Below, piece after piece: positions 34,153-42,269 of a DNA stretch of 64,000 nt. A model generated the notes under the pieces. It searched no databases. It was given only the letters and a program-made list of their open reading frames with translations, and was not told where the DNA came from. The position numbers and the translations under genes are program-made. The stretch is taken from positions 33,318 to 97,317 of the forward strand of contig ONRL01000005.1 in assembly GCA_900320225.1 (NCBI GenBank), in the 5' to 3' direction. Source of the DNA: an uncultured Lentisphaerota bacterium (GTDB taxonomy: Bacteria > Verrucomicrobiota > Kiritimatiellia > RFP12 > UBA1067). Each line of letters opens with the position of its first letter. The stretch's first letter is position 1.

Positions 34153-35381
34153 ACGTGTTCATGATCTTCCGCGTGGCCGTGCGCGCGATCTGGCGCAACA
34201 AGACGCGCAGCGCCCTCACGATGCTCGGCATCATCTTCGGCATCGCGGCCGTGATCGTGGTGCTCGCAATCGGCAGGGGCGCGTCCTTGAACATGGTCGC
34301 CGAGATCTCGAAGATGGGCAACAACATGGTGATGATCTTCTCCGAGCAGCGCCACACCGCCGCGGGCGTGCGCGGCGCGGCGGGCGAAGGGCAGAGCCTC
34401 ACGGCGTCGGACGGCCTCGCCATCCGGCGCGAGCTCTCCCACCTCGTGCAGGCCGTCACGCCCGAGGTGCGCACGCAGATGCAGGTGGTCTACGCCGAGA
34501 AGAACTGGAGCACGACCGTCTACGGCTGCTCCACCGAGTTCAGCACGATCCGCAACTGGGAGGTGGCGGAGGGGAGCTTCTTCGACGAACTGGAGGAGAA
34601 GCAGTGCGCGCGCGTGTGCCTGATCGGGCGCACCGTGGCGACCAACCTCTTCCCCAACGACGACCCCGTGGGACGCACGATCCGCATCGGCAACATGCCG
34701 TTCAAGGTGAAGGGCGTGATGGGCGTGAAGGGCGTGGGCGGGTTCGGACAGGACCAGGACGACGCCGTGCTCGCGCCGTATACCACCGTGAAACGCGTGC
34801 TGCAGGCCTCCAAGTTCCCCGACAACGTGCGCCACATCAAGCTCTCGCTCTACTCGATGGACCAGCTCGACGAGGCGAAGCGCGAGATCGGGCTGCTCCT
34901 CCGCCAGCGCCACCGCCTCGCGGACTCCGACGACGACGACTTCCGCATCATCGACATGGCGGAGATCACCTCCACGATGAGCGCCGTCTCGAGCACGATG
35001 ACCGTGCTCCTCGCGGCGGTCGCGGCGATTTCCCTCCTCGTGGGCGGCATCGGCATCATGAACATCATGCTCGTGTCGGTCACGGAGCGCATCCGCGAGA
35101 TCGGTCTCCGCATGGCAATCGGCGCCACGCCGGCGAACATCCTCGGACAGTTCATCCTCGAGGCCGTGGTGCTCTCCACCCTCGGGGGCGCGCTCGGCGT
35201 GGCGCTCGGCGTTGCGGGCGCCCAGACGATCGGCAACCTCCAGGGCTGGCCGATCCTCGTGGAGCCGTCCTCGGCCATTGGCGCGTTCCTGTTCTCCGCG
35301 CTCGTCGGCATGTTCTTCGGCTTCTACCCCGCCTGGCGCGCGAGCCGCCTCAACCCCATCGACTGCCTCCGGTACGAATGA
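34149..35381 (+). CDS. MacB/FtsX-type ABC permease
   Basis: A 410-residue protein with one N-terminal membrane segment (MLGIIFGIAAVIVVLAIGRG), a large periplasmic MacB-type domain and three C-terminal membrane segments (LLAAVAAISLLVGGIGIMNIM, IREIGLRMAIGATPANIL, SALVGMFFGFYPAWRA). The RIREIGLRMAIGA loop is the ATPase-coupling site of this family. MacB pumps use mechanotransmission to drive periplasmic substrates through TolC-type channels. Last gene of the efflux operon. Confidence 0.93.
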   Translation: MNVFMIFRVAVRAIWRNKTRSALTMLGIIFGIAAVIVVLAIGRGASLNMVAEISKMGNNMVMIFSEQRHTAAGVRGAAGEGQSLTASDGLAIRRELSHLVQAVTPEVRTQMQVVYAEKNWSTTVYGCSTEFSTIRNWEVAEGSFFDELEEKQCARVCLIGRTVATNLFPNDDPVGRTIRIGNMPFKVKGVMGVKGVGGFGQDQDDAVLAPYTTVKRVLQASKFPDNVRHIKLSLYSMDQLDEAKREIGLLLRQRHRLADSDDDDFRIIDMAEITSTMSAVSSTMTVLLAAVAAISLLVGGIGIMNIMLVSVTERIREIGLRMAIGATPANILGQFILEAVVLSTLGGALGVALGVAGAQTIGNLQGWPILVEPSSAIGAFLFSALVGMFFGFYPAWRASRLNPIDCLRYE

Positions 35382-35392
35382 TGTTGTGCAAC

Positions 35393-35448
35393 GGCATTGC
35401 ACTAAATGGTATTCTTTATTGCAATCGCAATGCACTATTTGATATAAT
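35393..35448 (+). promoter_or_regulatory. promoter region with repeated palindromes before the DUF4143 ATPase
   Basis: TTGCAA (35419-35424), an 18-nt spacer and TATAAT (35443-35448). Two related blocks, CATTGCACTA and CAATGCACTA, start at about 35394 and 35428, each with TTGCA/TGCAA half-sites nearby. They could bind a regulator, which is unknown. Confidence 0.5.
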
Positions 35449-35471
35449 ATGCGGCCAAGGAGGATATTCTC

Positions 35472-36788
35472 ATGGCTGACTACATTACTATTCTCAAAAA
35501 CCAGAAAGAGGACTTGGACGAACTGCTCAAGGCGGATGTCCTAGTTCGGGAGCGCATGTCGGGGATTGACCTCGGAAGCCCGTGCGCGCAGGTTGTGATC
35601 GGCGTTCGGCGGAGCGGCAAGTCAATTCTCTGTCTCACGGCGTTCAAGACGGCGGGCGTTCCGTTCGGATTCGTGACATTCGACGACGAAAGCCTTGACG
35701 GCATTGAAGCAGCAGACCTCGATGAAATCCTCAAGGCCGTCTATGTCGTCTATGGTCCGGTCAAGCATCTCTTCCTCGATGAGATACAGGATGCCCCGAA
35801 ATGGCAGCTCTTCGTGAACCGGTTGCTTCGGAAGGGGCTTCACATCGTCATCAGCGGGTCGAATGCGCGACTGCTGTCGTCTGAACTCGCAACGCATTTG
35901 ACAGGGCGTTTCGTATCGACCGAACTCTTCCCGTTCTCCTTTGCGGAGTACCGCGCCTACATGAAGCGGAAGCGTCCGGAAACGACGAGGGAAAAGGCCG
36001 AGGCCCGACGCGATTACGAACACTATGCCCTGCATGGCGGGATGCCGGAGGCGTTCCACATGATTGATGCACGGGGGTATCTGCGCGACATCTACAACGC
36101 AATCCTCTTCCGGGACATTCTGAAGCGGCACAAGTTGCGCAACCCGCAGACGCTCAGCGACATTTCCAGAGTGCTGATGGAAAGCTATGCGCTTGAAGTC
36201 TCATACGCCAAGATCGCAAACAGGCTCGGGATAAAGAGCGTTCATACGGTACAGACATACGCAGGATATCTTGAGTCGGCTTATCTGATACAGACCGTAA
36301 ACCGATTTTCCTTCAAGACGGCGGAACGGCTTAAGCTGGGCAAGGTGTATTGCATCGATCCAGGTTTCATCAGCTATGCGTCGGGGGTTCTGGAAGGGGC
36401 TGAGAACCGTGGGCGCAGGCTTGAGAACCTCGTTTTCCTCCAGCTTAGGTCGTTGCGCGAGAAACTGGACTACGAGATTTACTACTACCGCGACCAGTCG
36501 CACGAGGTCGATTTTGTCCTGAGGCATTTCGGGAAGATCAAGCGGCTTGTCCAGGTTTGCTGGGACCTCTCCGACGGTAAGACGCGCAAGCGCGAATTGT
36601 CGGCTCTGTTCGAGGTTGGGCGGAAACTCAAATGTGCCGATCTGCTCCTTGTCACAGATCACGAGGATGAGATTGTCAAGGAAGGATCCCAGGCAATCCG
36701 TGTGGTGAACGTCGTTGACTGGCTCTTGGAAGCACCTATGGAAACATCTGCCGATTGGGGGAGGATGCCGGTGAGAGGGGTGTCGTAG
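35472..36788 (+). CDS. AAA ATPase with DUF4143 domain
   Basis: A 438-residue protein: P-loop GVRRSGKSILCL (about residues 40-51), Walker B HLFLDEIQDAPKW, arginine-rich ISGSNARLLSSELATHLTGR, then the AAA_14 to DUF4143 transition (FRDILKRHKLRNPQTL) and a C-terminal PD-(D/E)xK-like segment DQSHEVDFVL. This family is common and mobile in anaerobes, often in variable regions; no molecular role is settled. AAGGAGG lies 9 nt before the ATG. It has its own promoter and lower GC than the efflux genes before it. Confidence 0.88.
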   Translation: MADYITILKNQKEDLDELLKADVLVRERMSGIDLGSPCAQVVIGVRRSGKSILCLTAFKTAGVPFGFVTFDDESLDGIEAADLDEILKAVYVVYGPVKHLFLDEIQDAPKWQLFVNRLLRKGLHIVISGSNARLLSSELATHLTGRFVSTELFPFSFAEYRAYMKRKRPETTREKAEARRDYEHYALHGGMPEAFHMIDARGYLRDIYNAILFRDILKRHKLRNPQTLSDISRVLMESYALEVSYAKIANRLGIKSVHTVQTYAGYLESAYLIQTVNRFSFKTAERLKLGKVYCIDPGFISYASGVLEGAENRGRRLENLVFLQLRSLREKLDYEIYYYRDQSHEVDFVLRHFGKIKRLVQVCWDLSDGKTRKRELSALFEVGRKLKCADLLLVTDHEDEIVKEGSQAIRVVNVVDWLLEAPMETSADWGRMPVRGVS

Positions 36789-36815
36789 GGGTGGCGGGGG
36801 AGGCGTGGAATGTGA

Positions 36816-36821
36816 TATACT
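36816..36821 (+). promoter_or_regulatory. -10 box before the esterase gene
   Basis: TATACT, with AAAAGGAG at about 36836-36843 and the ATG at 36851; leader of about 23 nt. Confidence 0.5.
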
Positions 36822-36850
36822 ACCCCCGCAAACGGAAAAGGAGAACGACC

Positions 36851-38854
36851 ATGAGAGAAATCGTGATTCGGAAAAAGAGATTCGGCGTGGCGACCGCCCA
36901 AGTAGCTGCCCTCGCCGCGTGCGTTGCGTTGGGCGCGCTGGGCGCCGATCCCGTGACCGCCGCGCTTGACTGCAAACTGCTGCCCAGCGGCAACCGCATC
37001 GTCTACGACAACATGCTCAAGGCCGTCTACGAGGCCGACCTCGCGGCGGACGATGCGTGGACTGCGTGCAAGACGCCGGCGGCGCTTGCCGCGTACCAGC
37101 GCAAGGTGCGCACCGCCCTCGTCGAGGCGCTGGGCGGTTTCCCGGAACGCTGTCCGCTGAACGTGACCGTCACGGGGCGCGTGGCGCGCGACGGCTACAC
37201 GGTGGAGAAACTCTACTTCGAGAGCCAGCCCGGCCACCACGTGACCGCCAATCTCTTCCTGCCTGATCCCGCGAAGTTCCCGGGGAAGCGCCCCGGCATC
37301 GTGGTGCCGTGCGGACACTCCACCAACGGCAAGGCGTCGAACGGCTACCAGCGCGGCGCGCTCCAGGCCGCGAAGGCCGGCATGGTGGCGCTCTGCTACG
37401 ACCCCATCGACCAGGGCGAGCGCCGGCAGAGCCGCAACAGTGCGTCTCTCTGGAACTGCTCCGCGCACAACAACGTGGGACGCCGCGCGGAGCTGCTCGG
37501 CTGGAACACGGCACGCTTCCGCACATGGGACGGCATGCGCGCGCTCGACGTACTCGCGTCGCGTCCGGAGGTGGATGCCACGCGCCTCGGCGTGATGGGC
37601 CATTCCGGCGGCGGCACGATGACCTCGTGGATCATGGCGCTTGACGACCGCATCGCCTGCGCCGCGCCGAGCGGTTACCTCTCCACGGTCCGCGCCGTGT
37701 GCGAGCAGTGCGGTCCGCAGGATGCCGAGCAGTTCGTGTTCGGCGAGCTCGCGTTCGGCTTCAACCACCTCGGCCACGTCGTGCTGCGCGCGCCGAGCCC
37801 CGTGCTGCTCTGCGCCTCGCACGGCGACTTCTTCCCGTTCTCGGGCGTCGTCGAGACGGCGCGCCGCGCCCGCGCGGTGTACGCGGCGGCCGGCCGGCCC
37901 GACGCCTTCGACCTCTCCGACACGCTCGGCCCGCACCACTGGCACGAGTCCACGCGCACGCGTGCCGTCGCGTGGATGAACCACTGGCTCCAGGGCGGTC
38001 CCGTCCCCGCGCCGATGCAGACGCACCGCAACCTCCAGTTCGGCTTCAACTACAAGGACGTCGACACCGGTCTCGGCTACGAGCCAAAGAGCCTCGACCA
38101 GATGCGCAAGAACACGTGGGAGGCGAGCGCCACGCCCACGGGCTGCACGCTTGACCTGCCGGGCGAGCGTACCGTCTATGACATCATGAAGGACGAGGCG
38201 GACCGCGCGCAGGCGGCACGTCCGGCCCTTACGGCGGACGTCGTGCGCCGCGTTGCGGGCATCCGCGCGGCCGACAAGATCGCCGTCACGGTGTGCGAGG
38301 CGTCGGAGAAGGACGGCGTCGCCTCCGCCGTGCTCGTGCAGAATGACGGCACGCCGGTGCCCGTGGTCACTGTCGGCGCGGGCGAACCCGTGCTGCTCGT
38401 GGGCGACGCGGCGAAGCGCGCGGACCTCGCGCCGCACGTGAAGCGCCTTGTTGAGTCGGGCTGCCGCGTGACGGTGGCGGACATCCGCGGGTTCGGCGAG
38501 ACCTCCAATGCGAAGCATGCCTTCTATGGCGTCAAGGATGCCGACGAGGAACTCGCGCAGCTTGGGTGCCTCGTGGGCGTGCCGTTCGTCGGCCGCCGCG
38601 CCGAGGATGTGATTGCCGCCGCACGCCAGGCGGGCGGCGGGAAGCCCGTCCGCTTGATTGCCGTGGGCCGCGCGTCCATCCCCGCGGCGCACGCCTTCGC
38701 GGCAGCGCGTGGGCTCTTCTCGAAGATTGAGACGATTGACGCACCGGGTGCGTGGGCGGAGCTTTTCGCAGACGACGCGAAGCCCACCCGCTTCGCAGAC
38801 GTTGTCCACAACGCTTGGCGCTTCTACGACTGGCCCGACCTCCTGAAGTTGTAG
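36851..38854 (+). CDS. secreted alpha/beta-hydrolase, acetyl-xylan-esterase-like
   Basis: A 667-residue protein with a signal peptide (AQVAALAACVALGALGA). The first two-thirds is an alpha/beta hydrolase: oxyanion region GIVVPCGHSTNG, nucleophile elbow GHSGGGTMTSW (about S252), an acid in the SHGDFFPF region and His in LGPHHWHEST. The last third is a second domain with a partly hydrolase-like shape but no clear nucleophile (GEPVLLVGDAAKRADL, VADIRGFGE). Similar proteins remove acetyl groups from plant polysaccharides. It may serve the sugar locus that follows, though it is on the opposite strand to the nearest genes. Confidence 0.75.
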   Translation: MREIVIRKKRFGVATAQVAALAACVALGALGADPVTAALDCKLLPSGNRIVYDNMLKAVYEADLAADDAWTACKTPAALAAYQRKVRTALVEALGGFPERCPLNVTVTGRVARDGYTVEKLYFESQPGHHVTANLFLPDPAKFPGKRPGIVVPCGHSTNGKASNGYQRGALQAAKAGMVALCYDPIDQGERRQSRNSASLWNCSAHNNVGRRAELLGWNTARFRTWDGMRALDVLASRPEVDATRLGVMGHSGGGTMTSWIMALDDRIACAAPSGYLSTVRAVCEQCGPQDAEQFVFGELAFGFNHLGHVVLRAPSPVLLCASHGDFFPFSGVVETARRARAVYAAAGRPDAFDLSDTLGPHHWHESTRTRAVAWMNHWLQGGPVPAPMQTHRNLQFGFNYKDVDTGLGYEPKSLDQMRKNTWEASATPTGCTLDLPGERTVYDIMKDEADRAQAARPALTADVVRRVAGIRAADKIAVTVCEASEKDGVASAVLVQNDGTPVPVVTVGAGEPVLLVGDAAKRADLAPHVKRLVESGCRVTVADIRGFGETSNAKHAFYGVKDADEELAQLGCLVGVPFVGRRAEDVIAAARQAGGGKPVRLIAVGRASIPAAHAFAAARGLFSKIETIDAPGAWAELFADDAKPTRFADVVHNAWRFYDWPDLLKL

Positions 38855-38859
38855 GTTTT

Positions 38860-40425
38860 CTACGCCATCGCTTTGTAGATCGCATATCGTGCGTCATGGT
38901 TGAGGCCCGGCTGCGGACGGTACGTCGCACATGACGGCGCGCACATCCGTTCCTGCGCCTCGGCCACGTTTCCGTACAGCCCGGCCGCCACGGCGGCGTG
39001 CATGGCTGCGCCGAGCGCGCAGGCGTCGCCCGTGGAACACACCTCGAACGTCTTTCCCGTCACGTCGGCGAGCATCTGCATCACGAACGGCGACTTGCGC
39101 GGAATGCCGCCGATCGCCACGTGCCGCTCCGCCCGGATGCCGTTCCGTTCCAGATGTTCGACGACTGTCCTCACGCCGAAGGCCGTCGCCTCCACGACGG
39201 CGTAGTGGAGCCGCGCCGCGTCCGTTCCGAGCGTCAAGCCCCGGACCGTGGCCTTGGCGCCGGCGTCCTGGAAGGGCGAACGCCGTCCGTTGAACCAGTC
39301 CGTCGCCACGGGAATCGAGTCGTCCAGCCGCAGTTCCGCCGCGCGCCGGTCCAGCTCGGCCTGCGGCGTCGAGACGAGCCGGCTCGTCCACGCGTAAGCG
39401 TCGCCGAATGCGGACTGTCCCATCTCGATCCCCTCCAGGCCTTCGACGATGCCGTCCGGCACCTGCCCGAACACGCCCTCCACCTGCCGGTCGCCGAACG
39501 ATGCGCGCGGCACCGCATACATGATGCATCCCGAGGTGCCGAGGATGAAGGCCGCCGTGCCGGCGTTACACCCGGCGCCGACCGCGCCGGAATGCGCGTC
39601 GATGTTCCCCACGCCCACTGCCACGTCCGCGCCGAGTCCCAGTTCTTCCGCCCACACCGGAGCGAGTGTGCCGGCGCGTGCGGTGGACGGCGCGAAGCGG
39701 CAGCCGGACAGCGCGTCGCGCAGCGCCGCCAGCCGCGGACCGCCCAGCGCCGAGAAGAACGACGCAGGTGGCAGACCGTCCCACGCGGCGCTCCACAACT
39801 GCTTATAGGCCGCCGCGCACCGCGAGCGCGGCACGGGACCGCCTGCGAGCAGGGACGTCAGCCAGTCGCACGACTCCACCGTCCCCGCCGCCGCGTTTGC
39901 CACGGCGGGATTCGTCTGCAGAATGTGCCACACCTTCGCCCAGAAGTTTTCGGGGGAATACGTATCGCCGTTGTGACGGCAGTAGCGGGCGGGATCGGCG
40001 TTCGCGGCGTCGGCGATGCGGCGCGCCTCCTCTTCGCCCGTGTGGTCCTTCCAAAGGACGAACATCGCGTCGGGATCGTCGGCGAACTCCGGGCGCAGGG
40101 CGAGGGGAACGCCGGTCGCGTCCGTCAGGCACGGCGTGGAGGCCGTTGCGTCCACGCTGATGCCTGCCACCGTCTCGCGGTGTGCGAAGCCGTCCAGCAC
40201 GCCGTGCAGGATTGCGCGCAGTGCTTCCTGATGGTCGAGGGGATGCTGGCGGAAACGCGCCTCGGACGGCGCGCAGGCGAGGCCTTGCTTCCAGCGGGCG
40301 TATGCGCAGGAGCTGGAGGCGAGGATCTCGCCCGTTGCCGCGTCGACAAGGACGGCGCGGGCCGAGTCCGACCCGAAGTCCACGCCCACGACCGTCTTTC
40401 CATTAGCTTTGTCTGGTATTGTCAT
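38860..40425 (-). CDS. FGGY-family kinase, ribulokinase-like
   Basis: A 521-residue sugar kinase. VVGVDFGSDSARAVLVDAATG is the ATP/sugar motif; GISVDATASTPCLTDATGVPLALRPEFADDPDAMFVLWKDHT is a near match in order and spacing to L-ribulokinase (shown here only as a reading of blocks GISVDATAST, LALRPEF and MFVLWKDHT). C-terminal ATGVGNIDAHSGAVGAG-like and GGIPRKSPFVMQMLADV blocks complete the fold. It likely phosphorylates a ketose. Start ATG 40425 overlaps the stop of the upstream hydrolase gene (ATGA), so both are one operon. Confidence 0.87.
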   Translation of the reverse strand: MTIPDKANGKTVVGVDFGSDSARAVLVDAATGEILASSSCAYARWKQGLACAPSEARFRQHPLDHQEALRAILHGVLDGFAHRETVAGISVDATASTPCLTDATGVPLALRPEFADDPDAMFVLWKDHTGEEEARRIADAANADPARYCRHNGDTYSPENFWAKVWHILQTNPAVANAAAGTVESCDWLTSLLAGGPVPRSRCAAAYKQLWSAAWDGLPPASFFSALGGPRLAALRDALSGCRFAPSTARAGTLAPVWAEELGLGADVAVGVGNIDAHSGAVGAGCNAGTAAFILGTSGCIMYAVPRASFGDRQVEGVFGQVPDGIVEGLEGIEMGQSAFGDAYAWTSRLVSTPQAELDRRAAELRLDDSIPVATDWFNGRRSPFQDAGAKATVRGLTLGTDAARLHYAVVEATAFGVRTVVEHLERNGIRAERHVAIGGIPRKSPFVMQMLADVTGKTFEVCSTGDACALGAAMHAAVAAGLYGNVAEAQERMCAPSCATYRPQPGLNHDARYAIYKAMA

Positions 40426-42101
40426 TCTGCGCCCGCTCCCCTGAACTTGCCTGGGCGGCGGCAGATCATCGTGCGTTCGCCGCCGATTTCCGCGTCGAAG
40501 ATGGTGGCGTTCGCTTTGCGATCGTACCAGACGACGAGTTTCACCTCGTATGCGCCGCTGACGCACCGGAGCCCGCCGATCTTGAAGTTTTCCGCTTGAT
40601 GCGGTAGGCCGAACTTCGGTTCGGGCACGTCATCGGCGAATGACGCCTCGCGCTTGATCGGATCGACGGTCAGGACGAACGCCGGCCTGTTACCTTCGGC
40701 AACGAACTTACGCACAAGCCGCTCGCCCGCCTGCGCGCGGTAGATGACGGGCGGAACAGGCGGCTTGACCTCGGGCACCCACTTGAGACCGAGGTGACCG
40801 TCCGGATAGAACACGAGTTCGCGGAACACGAGCCAACCGCCCCAGCCTGCGAGGTGGCGCATCCAGCCGATGTAGAGCCGCCTGTCGCCTTTCCACGGCA
40901 CGACCATGGGGACGCTCAGTCCGTCGTAGGCGATGTCCGGCTCGTTCGCCCAGTCGATGAAGGAACCCGGCGCGCCGTCGGGCGAATAGGCCATGTTTTT
41001 GAATCCCTGGAGAAGATAGCGGTGCCCATGCCAGTCGAAGAGCGAGGGGCAGTCGCCGCGGAACGGCAGCTTGTCGTCGGAGAGCTTCCAATCCGCGAGG
41101 TCGTTAGACCAGAAGATGCCTTTCATCCCGCCGTAGCTGGTGACGAGCTCGAATCCGCCGCCGGGCGTGTTGTAGATGCTGGGGTTCTGCGCCTCGGTGA
41201 CGATCTTCCCCGACTTGACGAAATGGATGCCGTCCTCCGACTCTGCGTACGTGCCGCCAATTGGATAGAGCGGATCTTTCGTAATGCGTTTCGTGTGGAG
41301 ACCGTAGGAGAGGCACAGCCTGCCGTCCTTGACGAACGGCGTGCCGGTACCAAGTGTTTCCCACCATCTCTCGATCGGCACGGCGACGGGATGCTCCGTC
41401 CAGTGGACGAGATCGTCCGATGAGACGTGCGCGTAATAGTGCCCGCCCGCCCCGCCTTTCGACGCATGGTGCCGTCTGTCGAAGAGGTAGAACACGTGCA
41501 GACGTCCCCCGTGCACGCCGGGTGAGACGTCACCTACCCAGGCGTTGTGGTCCGGCGGTGTCCAGTACTGGATGGGGATTTCCACCGGACGTGAGAATCT
41601 GACGCCGCTCGGCGCGCCGGCGAGAACCGAGACCTCGGCGGATTTCACCCGCTTGGAAAGGGCCTTTGGCGCGGAGAGATCCGCATCGACCGTCTGTACG
41701 CGGAACATGTCGTCGTCGAGATGTCCCTCGACCTCGATCGTGAAGTGCGTTTTCGCGCAGAAGAGCCGCACGTCATGGACGCCGTCTTGCCGTTTCAGGA
41801 AGCCGAGCGGGATTCCTACGCGAAGGCCGTGCATCGTCGCCTCGATCACGGGACAGGAGCCGTCGGGCATCGGAAAGTTGAGATAGTTTCCGCACCGGCT
41901 GTCGTACTGTTCCAGCTCCTTTGTTCGCCCGGCCATGCGGAACGCCAGCCGGACGGGGCCGGTCTCATAGAGCGGCTCGTCGGTCGTCACGTCAGAGAAG
42001 TCAACCTGGCAGCAGATTGTGAAGTCGGCCGTCACGGCGGCCCCGGACGATGCAAGGGTTACGCAGATGAGGGCGAGGAAGGTGAATGTATGGCAAGTCA
42101 T
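40422..42101 (-). CDS. secreted five-bladed-propeller glycoside hydrolase (GH32/GH43-like)
   Basis: A 559-residue protein with a signal peptide (LALICVTLASSGAAVTA). The propeller shows WVGDVSPGVHGGRLHVFYLF, YYAHVSSDDLVHWTEHP, TGTPFVKDGRLCLSYG and PFRGDCPSLFDWHGHRYLL, blocks that parallel GH32 enzymes, but the canonical WMNDPNG and RDP motifs are changed, so family and specificity are uncertain. A substrate such as a fructan or arabinoside fits the neighbours. The ATG lies 9 nt after a minus-strand TAAAAT box. Confidence 0.72.
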   Translation of the reverse strand: MTCHTFTFLALICVTLASSGAAVTADFTICCQVDFSDVTTDEPLYETGPVRLAFRMAGRTKELEQYDSRCGNYLNFPMPDGSCPVIEATMHGLRVGIPLGFLKRQDGVHDVRLFCAKTHFTIEVEGHLDDDMFRVQTVDADLSAPKALSKRVKSAEVSVLAGAPSGVRFSRPVEIPIQYWTPPDHNAWVGDVSPGVHGGRLHVFYLFDRRHHASKGGAGGHYYAHVSSDDLVHWTEHPVAVPIERWWETLGTGTPFVKDGRLCLSYGLHTKRITKDPLYPIGGTYAESEDGIHFVKSGKIVTEAQNPSIYNTPGGGFELVTSYGGMKGIFWSNDLADWKLSDDKLPFRGDCPSLFDWHGHRYLLQGFKNMAYSPDGAPGSFIDWANEPDIAYDGLSVPMVVPWKGDRRLYIGWMRHLAGWGGWLVFRELVFYPDGHLGLKWVPEVKPPVPPVIYRAQAGERLVRKFVAEGNRPAFVLTVDPIKREASFADDVPEPKFGLPHQAENFKIGGLRCVSGAYEVKLVVWYDRKANATIFDAEIGGERTMICRRPGKFRGAGAE

Positions 42102-42110
42102 GGCGGTGGA

Positions 42111-42116
42111 ATTTTA
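42111..42116 (-). promoter_or_regulatory. -10 box of the hydrolase-kinase operon
   Basis: TAAAAT on the minus strand preceded by TGTGG (extended -10). The start codon at 42101 lies 9 nt downstream. Confidence 0.5.
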
Positions 42117-42190
42117 CCACATTTGCAGGTGTTGTGGCTTGCCGTCCGCAAAAAGTTGGCATGCGCCCTTCGCATGTGATTTCTGGGGGC

Positions 42191-42219
42191 TTTACGCCAT
42201 CGCGATATTATGTTATCAT
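42191..42219 (+). promoter_or_regulatory. likely promoter of the GH32 gene
   Basis: TTTACG (42191-42196), a 17-nt spacer and TATCAT (42214-42219). A start at ATG 42228 would be leaderless; the signal-peptide start at 42270 would have a leader of about 45 nt with GGAAAGG inside it. Confidence 0.45.
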
Positions 42220-42269
42220 CTTCTCCAATGAAGCCGATTGTCTTTTTAGGCCGGAAAGGTCTTTCACGA

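Noticed and set aside
42228..42269. ATG 42228 as start of the GH32 gene (leaderless form)
   Set aside because: Position after the -10 box fits, but ATG 42270 gives a clean signal peptide and has GGAAAGG upstream; kept as an alternative only.
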